DNA from: a virus
Direction: 5' to 3' (one strand)
Virus record (IMG/VR): IMGVR_UViG_3300044712_000302
Span: 1 to 53,811 of that record
Length of the DNA stretch: 53,811 bases
Below, piece after piece: positions 21,137 through 31,057 of the stretch. The position numbers and the translations under genes are program-made. The notes beneath the pieces were generated by a model. That model saw only the letters and a list, made by a program, of their open reading frames with translations. It was not told where the DNA came from and searched no databases. The first letter of the stretch is position 1. Each line of letters begins with the position of its first letter.

Positions 21137-23152
21137 TCATTCCAGCGTGTCGGGCGCTGTCTGTTTGGGCGCGTTCATCTTGCGCCACTCGCGCTCCAGC
21201 TCGCTTTCGCCTTCGGGCATTTCTGGCGTTGTGGGCATCGCGGCCTCGATGCCGCCAGAGGTGTCGCCTTCCACGGCGGGTGGGTTGAAAATCGATGTCG
21301 TGGTGCCCATCACTGCGCCAGCCTCGCCCGCCGTTGCCTTGACCGCCTTGGGCACCTGGCCAGCGGCGTAATCCTCGAGGAACTTCACCACAGAGGCCAC
21401 CTCGGCCGGGTTCTTGGCCATCAGCATGTCGGCCAGCTTGTCGGCCACCTGCGGGGTGATCGTGGCGCTGTTGGCAAAGCGCGTGGCCAGCCCGGACAGC
21501 GCGCCGCTGAAGTTGCCGAAAGCACCCTGCACCATGGCCTGGCCGATGCCTGGGCCTTCATCCAATCCCTCGGCCATGGCTTGTCGCTTAGCTGTCTGCG
21601 AGCCGCCCAGGATTTTGTTGGCCTGCTGGAACAACTGGGCCTCACGCTCCAAGGCCGCCTTGAACAGACGGAAGTGCGCGGGGTCGTCGAACAGGGGCTG
21701 GAGTTTGGCCGTCGTCTCGGGCGAGTTGATGATTCTGTTGGCCGCGTTGAAGTTCGTCGACGGGTCCATGATGGTGCCGTACAGATTGCGCGCAACACCC
21801 GTGCGGAAGGCTTCTTTTTCTGCGTTGCCCATGCCGGACACCAGCTTGATCACCTGTTCATGGTCGAGCTTGTTGAAGTCGCTCATACCGGCGCGCATGG
21901 CGTCGATCACCTCCATGTCGCCCGCGTAGGCCTTGCGAGCGTCGCGGTACGCTGGGACGTTCTCGTCGATGGCGTTCACAAACACTTTGCGCAGGTCGCG
22001 CAGGGCGCTGGCCTCGGTCTTGGACAGGCCCTTGCCCGCAAAGCCGGACTCGATGGTGGCGTCGATGCCGCGCTTGATGTAGTCCAGCGTGCGCACATCG
22101 GGCAGTCGGGTCAGCTCCAAGACCTCGGCACCGCTTTCGGTGAACTTACCCGATGGCTTGTAAATCTCGGGCAGCGCAAACTTTGACGGGTCTTCGCCGC
22201 GCAGTTTTGCAGCCATGGCCTCGGTGTCAGCGATGCTGCGGGCCTTCTGGAAAAACTGCTGGAACTGCGGGTTCTTGAGCGCCTCAACGATACGAGGGTC
22301 ATCCACATCGCCGTGGGCATAAGCGTCGTCGTAAACGGTCTGGGCCCGGCTGCGCAGCTCTTTGACCAGATTGGCCTCGTCTGCGTAGTAGTCGCCAGGC
22401 TGCAGGCCTTTTGCGACCTGCTGGTATGTGCGCTCGCGTGCGCCGGTTTTCTGCTGCGTGAGGGTCTTTTCGACCTTGCGCGTGCCCTTGCCGGTGCGTT
22501 GCGCGACAGCCTCGGCCAAGTCGGCCATCGCCCCGTCCACGTTGGCCAGCGTGCTGGGCACATTCATGGAGCGGTCCTTGGCCATCATCTGCTCGATCTG
22601 CTGGGGCGTCAGATTGGACTCGCGCATCGCCCGGGTCATTTTCTCGCCAGCCCGTGCGGAAATGGTCGCCTCTGTGGGAGCCAAGCGATCGCGTAGCCAC
22701 TGGCCCGCGCTCTTGGTGCCGCGAAGCACAACGGGAGCGCCGCCGCCGATGATCGTGCCCAGCGTGCCGCCAACGACGGCCCCTGTGCCCCGATCGCCCT
22801 CTGTGGCCGACCCAGCGCCAGACACTGCGCCCGTGGCCCCACCAAGGGCTGCCAGACGCCCAAGAGCGCCAACAGTGGACCGCTGAGCCTGAGCAACAGC
22901 CGCCGGTTGCGCCCCAGGCACAAACATCATCCCAACAGCCGGAGCCATGCCACCAGCGAACTCGGCGGCCATGGCTGTTGCGGGGTTCTCGCGGGCGTAC
23001 TGTGCGTACTCCTGGCGAATCTGCTGCAAAGCCTGCTCGTAGGGTTTGCCACCCAGCTTGGAGCGCAACCAGGCCTCGCCCTCGTCGCCCCAGCCCATGC
23101 CAAGGCCCTGGCCCAGAAAGGCGCGGGCCGTGTTCGTGATGCCGTCAGCCAT
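21137..23152 (-). CDS. Large virion-associated or internal protein
   Basis: A 671-aa protein, the last of the late operon. Residues 55-150 are Gly/Ala-rich and hydrophobic (AAEFAGGMAPAVGMMFVPG, GAVVGGTLGTIIGGGAPVV), as in proteins that enter membranes during DNA ejection. Residues 160-560 are long helices, and the C terminus is acidic. Its place after other Gln/Ala-rich proteins suggests an internal (ejection) protein, but no family is recognised with certainty. Start and upstream stop overlap as TAATG. Confidence 0.7.
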   Translation of the reverse strand: MADGITNTARAFLGQGLGMGWGDEGEAWLRSKLGGKPYEQALQQIRQEYAQYARENPATAMAAEFAGGMAPAVGMMFVPGAQPAAVAQAQRSTVGALGRLAALGGATGAVSGAGSATEGDRGTGAVVGGTLGTIIGGGAPVVLRGTKSAGQWLRDRLAPTEATISARAGEKMTRAMRESNLTPQQIEQMMAKDRSMNVPSTLANVDGAMADLAEAVAQRTGKGTRKVEKTLTQQKTGARERTYQQVAKGLQPGDYYADEANLVKELRSRAQTVYDDAYAHGDVDDPRIVEALKNPQFQQFFQKARSIADTEAMAAKLRGEDPSKFALPEIYKPSGKFTESGAEVLELTRLPDVRTLDYIKRGIDATIESGFAGKGLSKTEASALRDLRKVFVNAIDENVPAYRDARKAYAGDMEVIDAMRAGMSDFNKLDHEQVIKLVSGMGNAEKEAFRTGVARNLYGTIMDPSTNFNAANRIINSPETTAKLQPLFDDPAHFRLFKAALEREAQLFQQANKILGGSQTAKRQAMAEGLDEGPGIGQAMVQGAFGNFSGALSGLATRFANSATITPQVADKLADMLMAKNPAEVASVVKFLEDYAAGQVPKAVKATAGEAGAVMGTTTSIFNPPAVEGDTSGGIEAAMPTTPEMPEGESELEREWRKMNAPKQTAPDTLE

Positions 23153-24435
23153 TACTCAAGCCCTCCTGCTGAGTTCGTGTCGCGGTACAAACCCTGGTTG
23201 ATCTCGTTGAAGCGTTTTTGCAGTTTGGCCTGGCCGCGCTGCAGGGCACCGTAAGCGTTGAGCATGATGCGCTTGCGCTCTTCCTGGTTCTTGGACTTGG
23301 CGCCAGAAACCATGGTCAGCAGCTTGATGTCTGAGTCGGACAGAACGCCCTTCATTTTCTCTGCTGCCGAGCTGATCATCTGGTCGGTGAGCAGGTTTTC
23401 CAGCTCTTGCGTGTTAACCAGGACCGGGTCCTTGGAGCCAGCGGCCTCAAGTGCAACACGGGTCGCCTTGTCCACCAGGGAACCGGACATGCTGTTTTTG
23501 TTGAGGTCGAAGGCACGCTTCAAAATCCCCATAGAGCCGTTGATGTTGCTCAGTGCATCCTCTGTTTCGGTCTTGAGTTTGAGCTCCGGAGCCGTCAGCT
23601 TGGTGGCCTGCTGTTGCTGGAAGTTGAACTTCTGCTGGGCCAAGGCAAGGTTTGCCTGAGCGGTGCCCATCTGCGCCAGTGTGGCGTTGATGCGGCTCAT
23701 CTGCTGCTCAGTGTTCATCTCGGCAATCTGGGCGACGCGCTTTTGGAACTCGGGCGTTCCTGGGACAAGCCCCTCATCCTTGGCCTGCTTGCCTGCGGAC
23801 GACTCGGGTTGGCCGGACTTCACGTAGTCCTTGATCAGCTCGGTAGCGATTGTGCGCTTATCCTTCATACCCTCGGCGGCTAGTGCGCGCAGGGTGTTGA
23901 GGTCCTCCTTGGCGCCTGTCATCCGCAGCTTTTGAGCCTCAAGACCAAGCTGCAGACGGCGGTCGCGCGCTTCCTTCTCTGATGCGCGTCGCTCTTCAAG
24001 CATTTTGGAAGCCGCGCCACCGGCTGTGCCCAGCGACTCCATGAAGTTGCCGGTCTTGGTCGGAGCACCAAATGCGGCGGCCAGTCGGAAGTACATCTCG
24101 GCCTTGCTGGGGCCGGACTCTTGGGGCTGCTTGATGGCCTCCTGCAGGAGCTTGTTGAAGGCCTCGGACTCTTTGGTCATTGTGGCACGCGCAGCCTTGA
24201 GCTCGGAGCCGTAATCGTCGCCCTGGGGAAAGTACCTGCCAATCAGGGACAAAAGCTGGTCGCTCCGACCAGGGGCGGCGGCTGGCGCTGCTGCAGGCGT
24301 TGAGGCCGCAGGCATGGGCGGCAATTCGGTGGCGGGAGCAGCCATTGGAGCGATGGGCGCACCGACAACCGGCAAGCGAATGCCTGGCTCTTCGCCAATG
24401 TTGTAGTTTGAGGCCAGGTCGTAGATCGATGGCAT
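23152..24435 (-). CDS. Helical virion protein
   Basis: A 427-aa protein with an Ala/Pro-rich segment (residues 25-60), then extended helices rich in Gln, Lys and Glu (KMLEERRASEKEARDRRLQL, NLALAQQKFNFQQQQATKL). It is probably an internal virion or ejection protein, from its neighbours and composition. The start at 24435 has GGAGG six bases upstream; a TTG at 24447 is less likely. Confidence 0.7.
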   Translation of the reverse strand: MPSIYDLASNYNIGEEPGIRLPVVGAPIAPMAAPATELPPMPAASTPAAAPAAAPGRSDQLLSLIGRYFPQGDDYGSELKAARATMTKESEAFNKLLQEAIKQPQESGPSKAEMYFRLAAAFGAPTKTGNFMESLGTAGGAASKMLEERRASEKEARDRRLQLGLEAQKLRMTGAKEDLNTLRALAAEGMKDKRTIATELIKDYVKSGQPESSAGKQAKDEGLVPGTPEFQKRVAQIAEMNTEQQMSRINATLAQMGTAQANLALAQQKFNFQQQQATKLTAPELKLKTETEDALSNINGSMGILKRAFDLNKNSMSGSLVDKATRVALEAAGSKDPVLVNTQELENLLTDQMISSAAEKMKGVLSDSDIKLLTMVSGAKSKNQEERKRIMLNAYGALQRGQAKLQKRFNEINQGLYRDTNSAGGLE

Positions 24436-24450
24436 GTTTGCCTCCAAAAA

Positions 24451-25887
24451 TTAACCGCCGAGCAACTTGCTCAGACCGGCGGATGCGGACAGGCCGGTTG
24501 CCAGCTGCTGCAACGGCGATGCCGAGTAGGTCTGGCCGGTGCTCTGGCCGGTTTGCGTTGTCGACGACTGCACGTTGGGCGCCATGCCGCGCACCTGAGT
24601 GGACAGCCAGTCGAGCTGTGTTTTGGGGTACTGCAGCTCCGTGAGGTATTGCTGGTACTTCGCATCGGCCTCGCGCTGTGAAAGTTGCTGCTGAGCGGCG
24701 CCAGCGGCCTCCAGTGCGGCAACGTCCTGAGTGCGCATCTGCTGGCCTTGCTGGGCCTGCGTTGCCATCTGCTGGAGCACAGATTGCTGGCGCTGCAGGT
24801 CGGCTTGCGTGAGCTGGCCAGCCTGCGAGCCCAAGGAGGCAAGCAACTGCTGCTGCTGACCCGTCAGAGCGCCGGTTTGCTGGGCGGCGCTCAAAAGCGC
24901 CTGCTGCTGAGACTGCGTGAGGCCGCCAAGCTGCGTGCCCACGCCGCCCAAAGCCTGGGCGCGTGCGATTTCTTGCTGCGCTGCTTGTTGCTGGGCAGAG
25001 GTGAGAGCCTGCCCACCTTGCAAAATGGCCTGCTGCTGGGCGGTACCGAGGCCGCCAGCGGTGGATGCCAGCTGAGCCTGGCGGGCGGCTTCTTGCTGGG
25101 CGGCGGACAGGGCCTGGCCGTAGCCTGCTTGCAGCGCCTGAGATTGCTGGGCAAGCACCGATTCCTGCGTGTCGCGCAGTGCGCGGCTGCCAAACTCACC
25201 CATGCGCGTGCCGCCGAATTGGCCAGCACGAATGAATGAGTCAGACACCGCAGGCAGCAAGTTTTCAGACAGGTTTCGAGCCCCAAGCCTAGCGATCTGG
25301 TTGGTGACCGACTCGGTGTAAGGGTTGAAGAACTGCCCAATATCCTGTGCAGAAGTTTGTGCAGCCTGCTGCATGTACGGAGCGGCAGCGGTCAGGCCTG
25401 AGCCCTCAAGGCTGGCCTGCACGTATGGCGACAGCGTGCGTGCACCGGTACTGGTGTCAACACCTGCCAAGGCGGCGGCCTGCTGGTTCAAAAACGGCTG
25501 AGCCGCGCCAACGCCGGTTGTGCCTGTGGCCTGAGTGATCAAACCCTGGGCGGCCTGCAGCGGGCTCATGCCTGCGGCCTGCGTCATGTAAGGCGTGGCT
25601 GCCGACATGGCACCAGGCGCGGCGGAGAGCTTTTCGAGGCCAGTCTGGGCGGTCTCAAACGGCGCTTTCCAGAGGCCCTGGTTTGCACTTACAGCCTCGT
25701 AGGCCTGTTTCTGTTGGGGCGTTGCGCCTGCTACCAGCGTCCCGCCATAAGGCGTGAACGGCGTGTTGGCCACGTTGGTGGCTTGGTAGATTTGATTGTA
25801 GATGGCGTCCTGCAGCCACTTTGGCGTCTCGGTGGTGCTGGTGACGTAGGACGTCGCCTTCTGGGGTTCACCCTTAAACAAGCTCAT
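24451..25887 (-). CDS. Gln/Ala-rich virion protein
   Basis: A 478-aa protein. The first 60 residues look globular (TPKWLQDAIYNQIYQATNVA) and the rest is low-complexity Gln/Ala/Gly with repeated AQQQA-type units (residues 245-400). The bias extends through the whole second half. Its position and composition suggest an internal head or injection protein. Its ribosome site is a variant (CTGAAAGGCGC) of the motif seen before other late genes. Confidence 0.7.
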   Translation of the reverse strand: MSLFKGEPQKATSYVTSTTETPKWLQDAIYNQIYQATNVANTPFTPYGGTLVAGATPQQKQAYEAVSANQGLWKAPFETAQTGLEKLSAAPGAMSAATPYMTQAAGMSPLQAAQGLITQATGTTGVGAAQPFLNQQAAALAGVDTSTGARTLSPYVQASLEGSGLTAAAPYMQQAAQTSAQDIGQFFNPYTESVTNQIARLGARNLSENLLPAVSDSFIRAGQFGGTRMGEFGSRALRDTQESVLAQQSQALQAGYGQALSAAQQEAARQAQLASTAGGLGTAQQQAILQGGQALTSAQQQAAQQEIARAQALGGVGTQLGGLTQSQQQALLSAAQQTGALTGQQQQLLASLGSQAGQLTQADLQRQQSVLQQMATQAQQGQQMRTQDVAALEAAGAAQQQLSQREADAKYQQYLTELQYPKTQLDWLSTQVRGMAPNVQSSTTQTGQSTGQTYSASPLQQLATGLSASAGLSKLLGG

Positions 25888-25888
25888 A

Positions 25889-27808
25889 TTAAGCGCCTTT
25901 CAGATATGCCAACGGCGATTTGGCGTTCGCGCTGAACTTGCCCCGGGCCATCGATTTGCCTTTGTGTTGGCGAATTTTAGCCCGCATCTGGTCCAGACGG
26001 CGAGCCCCATCGCTGGTCGAGCCGTCGCCCAAAAGAGCCACTGTCTCGGCGTCCATCACGTACTCGCCGTCCGACAAACGCGCCGGGATGGTGTCATCGC
26101 GACCAGAGCCACCGCCACGGGCCAGACGGCTCAGAGCGCCGCCACGGGCCAGGTTTTGCGTTGGCTCGGCTGGGTTGTCGTATTGACCGCCGCCAACCTT
26201 GTCCCAGTTGCGGGCGATGTAGCTGCCGATCGGCAGACCTTGAATCTTGGCCGCCGCGTTGAGCGTGTCCCAATTCCAGGTGCGCATCGGGCGGTTGAAG
26301 TACTCCTGCTGCTCAGGCGTCATCTGAGAGACCACCTGCTGCACCTGCTCGGGCGTTTCGGCGGCGCTGAACAGCGAAAGCAACGGCAGCATGTTGGCTG
26401 CTGTGCCGACGGTGAAACCCTTATTCGCAGGAGCATCGCCGACCGTTCCCTTGACGCCAGGCGTGGTGGCAGCCGTCTGGGCCGCGATCACATTGAGCGG
26501 TGATGCCTTGATGCCCGTGCCCAACTCAGGCTGAGCAGAGCCGACGGGGGCTTGAGGCTGGCCATAAAGCGAGTAGTCCACTGCAAAATTGTCTGGGCCT
26601 TTGAAGGTCGGCGTCTGGCTGCCACCAAGGCTGTAATCGAAGCCAAGGCCCATTTCGGGAACGCTGGCGGTATTTACAGCTGGAGCTTTCAGGCCTTCGA
26701 TGGCAATGTCGGACGGGGCTTTCAAGCCCAAGCCGCCAGTCTCGGCGGGTGTGATGTCGTATGGAGATTTTGCAGGGGGAGCCGTAAATCCTGCGGTCAA
26801 ACCGGCGATGGCCGACTGCCCCAGAGCCTCGGTCGGGCTTGCCCCCATCGTCAGAGCGTTGCCAAACTGCTGGCCAGCTGCCTGCAAGCCCGTGCCCATC
26901 TGACCGCCAATCCCGCTCGCCGCGCCAGAAAGCGTGCTGCCTGCATAACCGCCCAAAGCACCCTGCATGGCACCAGAGGCAAAATCCCCGCCACTCAGCG
27001 CGCTTTGTGCGCCGCCGGTGATGGCGCTGCCCACCACGTTTTTGGCCGTGTCTCCGAGCGCCATGCCCAGCGTGTCACCAACGGCTCCGCCGATCACGGG
27101 TGCAACACCAGCGCCCAGGGCTCCACCGATCGCGCCATTAAGAAAGTCGCCGCCGGAGGCCGCCGAGGACAGGCCGCTGATCGCTGCACTGCCGAGCATA
27201 TTGGCAGCTGTACCGGCAAGAGCCCCGCCAGAAAGAGCGCCACCTAACGTGCCAGCCAGGGCTGCACCGCCGGGAATGAAGGCCAGAGCCAAAGGCAAAA
27301 CAGGAGCCACAGCCTTAACGACCTTTTTCAGAGCACGGCCCAGTTTTTTCAGAAAAAACTCGCGCTGGCCGGTGTATGGGTTCACCGTGCCGGAGCCGCC
27401 GTAAGCCTGCAGGATTCGGGCCTCGAAGGGATTGATGTGCGCCAGCTCCGTGTCGCCATAACGACCCATGCGAGCGATCTGGTTCAAGCCACCGCGTGCA
27501 AAACGAGGCATATTGCCCTCTTGCATCTGCTGTTGGACGACCTTCAAAGCCATGAGCGCGATGGTCAGCATCGCCTCATCGAACTCCATCGGCAGGTCCT
27601 CTTCGTCCATTGCACCGCTCTGGATGGCGCTCATCCTGAAATCGCCGTAGGAGTCCGGGTTTTGAAGCACGAACTCGAACATTCGAATGATCTCGTCAAT
27701 GTTCTCAGGCGTGATGTCCTGATCCTGGAGGATTTCCTGGATGGCCTGGCCAAGGGCCTGCATGGCCTCGGGGCTCGACTGAATAGCGCGCAAAATTTCT
27801 TGATTCAT
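25889..27808 (-). CDS. Gly/Ala-rich virion protein with DGEYVM motif
   Basis: A 639-aa protein. Residues 1-90 are helical and acidic. Residues 145-330 are Gly/Ala-rich hydrophobic repeats (GGALSGGALAGTAANML, GAIGGALGAGVAPVIGG). The C terminus carries DDTIPARLSDGEYVMDAETV and a basic tail, a motif often found at the end of phage structural proteins. It is probably an internal or ejection protein able to insert into membranes. The start at 27808 overlaps the upstream stop as ATGA; the much longer frame upstream is spurious. Confidence 0.75.
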   Translation of the reverse strand: MNQEILRAIQSSPEAMQALGQAIQEILQDQDITPENIDEIIRMFEFVLQNPDSYGDFRMSAIQSGAMDEEDLPMEFDEAMLTIALMALKVVQQQMQEGNMPRFARGGLNQIARMGRYGDTELAHINPFEARILQAYGGSGTVNPYTGQREFFLKKLGRALKKVVKAVAPVLPLALAFIPGGAALAGTLGGALSGGALAGTAANMLGSAAISGLSSAASGGDFLNGAIGGALGAGVAPVIGGAVGDTLGMALGDTAKNVVGSAITGGAQSALSGGDFASGAMQGALGGYAGSTLSGAASGIGGQMGTGLQAAGQQFGNALTMGASPTEALGQSAIAGLTAGFTAPPAKSPYDITPAETGGLGLKAPSDIAIEGLKAPAVNTASVPEMGLGFDYSLGGSQTPTFKGPDNFAVDYSLYGQPQAPVGSAQPELGTGIKASPLNVIAAQTAATTPGVKGTVGDAPANKGFTVGTAANMLPLLSLFSAAETPEQVQQVVSQMTPEQQEYFNRPMRTWNWDTLNAAAKIQGLPIGSYIARNWDKVGGGQYDNPAEPTQNLARGGALSRLARGGGSGRDDTIPARLSDGEYVMDAETVALLGDGSTSDGARRLDQMRAKIRQHKGKSMARGKFSANAKSPLAYLKGA

Positions 27809-28032
27809 GATAGTGCTCCAACCAGCCTTTCGGCCCATTCTTTCCAATCGGTAAATCCGTAAGGATTGGGCAAGTTTCGCCCAATCGTCGTGTTGTTCAG
27901 GAACTGCACCCCCCAGTCCTGCCAGCGGTCCGGGTCCTGCAGCCGCCCAAACGAGCCGTAGGCGTCGAGGTCGATGATGACCTGCGACGACCAGTCGAGC
28001 AGCTCCATTCCTGTGGGCAGCGTGATGATCAT
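27805..28032 (-). CDS. Hypothetical late protein (75 aa)
   Basis: A short protein, MIITLPTGMELLDWSSQVIIDL, with many Trp and an NPYGFTDWKEWAERLVG ending. ATGA overlaps with the tail gene upstream and the virion gene downstream. It may be a small tail-associated or assembly factor; unrecognised. Confidence 0.72.
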   Translation of the reverse strand: MIITLPTGMELLDWSSQVIIDLDAYGSFGRLQDPDRWQDWGVQFLNNTTIGRNLPNPYGFTDWKEWAERLVGALS

Positions 28033-29858
28033 CCCAGCACCGTCCTGTCGCCAGCGTCGATGTGGCCAATGATCTGGCCCATCTGGTAGTCGCCATACAG
28101 CGCGTTGGACTCAAAGCGCACACGCAGCTCGCGGCGCTGCTCCTTGAGCATCACGATCTGCTCGAAAGGCTGGTCGGCCTGCTCGGGGAATGTGAAAATC
28201 GAGCTGATCACTTCGGGCGCACGGGCGTTGGCGCGGCCGGTGACCTGCACGGTCATGGGGCCCTTTTGCACGAAGTCCGGCTCGATGGTGGTGATGCGCA
28301 GATAGCCGTCCTGGCCTTGAGCCACAGACGACAAGTCCGCTGTTTCAAAGTAGGACTGAATGGGCGCGGCCAGTGTGCCGTCAATCTCGTCCACACCCTG
28401 CTCATGCACCCAGGTGCGGTAGCCGCTGGCCGTTGGGACGGCATCCACCAGGATGGGAGCCATGAAGGCGTTGTTGTAGCCACCGGCTGAACGACCCGAT
28501 GCGGGCAGAGCGGTGTCGTACCAGGTGTTCTCGCGCACGTTGTAGATCACGGCGTGCGTGCATTCGGTGGCGTCCCCCTTGGGGTAGGCCCACCAGATTT
28601 CGCCGAAGCGCGGCACCTTCCAGGCAAACACCTTGCTGTGCTGCTGGGGGTTCAGACCTTCGAGGAAGTAGTTGATGTTCAGCTGGTTGGGCACATCGCG
28701 CACCACGCCGTTGAACATGAAGAACCGGTCCACGCCTGCCCAGTAGAAAACGCCATCGTAGTCCACGACCGAGTCGGCGGACAGGATTGAGGTGTCGGTG
28801 GCGATCGTGTCGAACTGGAAAACCGTAGCGCCGCCCGTGAAAGTGGCACGAATCACCGCGTCATAGGCCCAGAAAATTCCAGCAGGGGCCGATCCGGAGC
28901 CTGCGCGCAGTGGCATGCCCTTGACAATCTTTTGGCTCCAAACCCGGGCGATGCCTGAGCCGGAGCCGATCAGGTCGGTGGGCTCGCCAGCCACGGACCA
29001 GCCGATGATGCCAGCCGTGCCGTAGTAAAACAGGTACGGGTGAAGGGCCACGATGCCGCCCGTGGCGTTTGCGCCTGCTGGCAGCTGCACGCTTTTTAGG
29101 GGCGCGGTGCCGAGCAGGTCGCCGTAGAAAATCTGCCCGCCGACGTCATTGCACAGGCAGCGACCGTTGGGCGAGACGTGCGCCAAGAGCGCGTTGTACT
29201 GCGTGGACGAGTCAAACACGGCCTGGAACATCCAGCGGTTGGCATCCGATACCGCAAGCGCGTCAGAGCCGCCCACCATGTCGGTGTCGGTTGCTGTAAT
29301 TGTTGTTGTGGCCGCAGCGACCACGTACCCGTTGGTGGCAACACCTGCCGTCACTGCCGTGATAGTGATCACCGGGCCAACGGCCACGGCGGTGTAATTT
29401 GGGATCGATGTGTGCAGGTTGATGTTGGTGGCCACGGCCGCCGCTGTGGTGGCCAGGTCTGTTGTGAAGGACACCGCGCCGGACATGATCTGAACGCCGT
29501 TGACCGTGATGCCGTTGACCGCCCCAGAAGCCCCGCCCGTGAGCGTCACTGTGCCCGTTGCGGCCACGGCCACGGGGGTGCGGTCGGAAATCAGGCTGGC
29601 GTTCTTGCTGGCGTCGATGGTGAAACGCTCTAGCGTTCCAGGGCCACCGCTGTGACAGTACTGCAGCAGCTGCTGCGTAAAACTCATGAAGCCACGCGAA
29701 ATCTCGGTCAGGTACTTGGAGATCGAGCGATACCCGCCGATCTTGCGCGGCAGGCCACGCTGAAAACGAACCCACTGTCCGTCGGTGTAGAAATCACCGT
29801 CGAACTTGGTGCCGTCGCGTTTGATGCCCGGCTGAGAGCGCAGGATCTGGGTTGGCAT
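28029..29858 (-). CDS. P22 gp10-like tail (nozzle/stabilisation) protein with inserted beta domain
   Basis: A 609-aa tail protein. The N-terminal part (RDGTKFDGDFYTDGQWVRFQ) and the repeats of the C-terminal two thirds (FYWAGVDRFFMFNGVVRDVP, KVFAWKVPRFGEIWWAYP) resemble P22 gp10-type tail proteins that close the connector. Residues about 95-200 are a Thr/Val/Ala-rich insert (NGVQIMSGAVSFTTDLATTA) that reads as an extra Ig-like or carbohydrate-contacting domain. TGATG overlap with the upstream gene. Confidence 0.8.
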   Translation of the reverse strand: MPTQILRSQPGIKRDGTKFDGDFYTDGQWVRFQRGLPRKIGGYRSISKYLTEISRGFMSFTQQLLQYCHSGGPGTLERFTIDASKNASLISDRTPVAVAATGTVTLTGGASGAVNGITVNGVQIMSGAVSFTTDLATTAAAVATNINLHTSIPNYTAVAVGPVITITAVTAGVATNGYVVAAATTTITATDTDMVGGSDALAVSDANRWMFQAVFDSSTQYNALLAHVSPNGRCLCNDVGGQIFYGDLLGTAPLKSVQLPAGANATGGIVALHPYLFYYGTAGIIGWSVAGEPTDLIGSGSGIARVWSQKIVKGMPLRAGSGSAPAGIFWAYDAVIRATFTGGATVFQFDTIATDTSILSADSVVDYDGVFYWAGVDRFFMFNGVVRDVPNQLNINYFLEGLNPQQHSKVFAWKVPRFGEIWWAYPKGDATECTHAVIYNVRENTWYDTALPASGRSAGGYNNAFMAPILVDAVPTASGYRTWVHEQGVDEIDGTLAAPIQSYFETADLSSVAQGQDGYLRITTIEPDFVQKGPMTVQVTGRANARAPEVISSIFTFPEQADQPFEQIVMLKEQRRELRVRFESNALYGDYQMGQIIGHIDAGDRTVLG

Positions 29859-31057
29859 CAGAACGTCCCGCCCACCACGACGCCAGAAGGCGCAATGCCA
29901 AGGGCCGCATAAGCCGCCGGGCCGTCAGCCGCTGTAAACACCGCGTCGCCCACAGCCGTGCCGCCCAAGTTGATGCGGGCAGCACCTGCGGTCGTTGCGC
30001 CGGTACCGCCGTCAGACACCTGAATGGGTACGGCCAGGCCGCCCGTATCGGCGTTGACCACATCGGTGCCGTCGCAGTACAAGATCGAGCGCGAGCCGGA
30101 CGCCACCAGGACGCCAGTGCCAGCGGCCGTCTTGACCGTGAAGTTGTAGGGGCCCGTAGTCTCGTTGTTGACCCAGTACTGTTGCACCGTGGCCGGAACA
30201 ATGATCACGCGGTTTCCGGTCAGGGTTCCTGTGAAGCCGTAGGCGATTCGGTTGAGCTCCGTGCCGGTCAGGGTGTAGTTGCCCGAGCCCGCCACGTTGA
30301 TCGAGGTGTAGTCGAAGGCAAAGGTCGCGGACTGGCCAAAGCCGATCGTGTAAAACGACGTGCCGTCCGAGACAATGATGGCCGACTCGCCTGGCTGGAA
30401 AGACAGTGTCGGTCCGCCGTCGATCAGCACGGTACCGGTCGGGTCAGCCACGATGGCACCAGACCCGGAGTTGCGAAGGTAGCAGAACCAGTTGTTGCCG
30501 ACGATTGTCGGAGCGGGCAGCGTCAACGTGCCGCCAGCGCCGGTCCAGACGAACATCCGGGCGCGGTCCTGATCGCCTGCCGAGTAGTTGCTGTTGAACT
30601 CGGTGACTGGCACCGACTGAGCGAGCAGCGTGCCGGTGGCCACGATACCGTTGCCGGCCAGCGACGAGGCGTTGACCTGCGAGGTCGATGCGCCGTACTG
30701 CAGCGCCACCCAGGAGCCCGCTGCCGTGCTGTTGTTCGTGAGGTAGACCTGCCAGAGCGTGCCAGAGGCAATACTGACCACCTGCACGCCATCGTCGCGC
30801 TTGACCGTGAATGTCGACGCGCCACGGTTGTTGAACAGGATGGTCTGGCCCGTGCCCGTTTTGTCAGCGGGCGGCAAGGTGATGGACAGGCCGCCGTTTG
30901 CGGGCGTGACGTCCATGATCTTGGTGGCCAGGTTCGAGCTGGTCGAGGTCTCATCGGGCCAGCTCAGCGTAATGTCGGCGGCAAGCGCAATCGCGCTGTA
31001 ATCAATCTCGCTGGGGTAGATGTTTGCCCCACCGAAAACGTCGGTGTATGTGGTCAT
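29858..31057 (-). CDS. Beta-rich tail or fibre protein
   Basis: A 399-aa, Gly/Thr/Val-rich protein of repeated strands (GGLSITLPPADKTGTGQTILF, GGTLTLPAPTIVGNNWFCYL). The C terminus (PIQVSDGGTGATTAGAARINL, ending GGTF) resembles tail-fibre modules with DGGTGA-type repeats. The product at 35067..37613 also ends in GGTF. It probably forms part of the tail tip or fibre. ATGA overlap with the connector gene upstream. Confidence 0.72.
   Translation of the reverse strand: MTTYTDVFGGANIYPSEIDYSAIALAADITLSWPDETSTSSNLATKIMDVTPANGGLSITLPPADKTGTGQTILFNNRGASTFTVKRDDGVQVVSIASGTLWQVYLTNNSTAAGSWVALQYGASTSQVNASSLAGNGIVATGTLLAQSVPVTEFNSNYSAGDQDRARMFVWTGAGGTLTLPAPTIVGNNWFCYLRNSGSGAIVADPTGTVLIDGGPTLSFQPGESAIIVSDGTSFYTIGFGQSATFAFDYTSINVAGSGNYTLTGTELNRIAYGFTGTLTGNRVIIVPATVQQYWVNNETTGPYNFTVKTAAGTGVLVASGSRSILYCDGTDVVNADTGGLAVPIQVSDGGTGATTAGAARINLGGTAVGDAVFTAADGPAAYAALGIAPSGVVVGGTF

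Noticed and set aside
25889-28123. A 744-aa version of the 25889..27808 gene
   Set aside because: The extra 105 codons overlap the next two genes in another frame and read as a shadow; the ATG at 27808 has an ATGA overlap.
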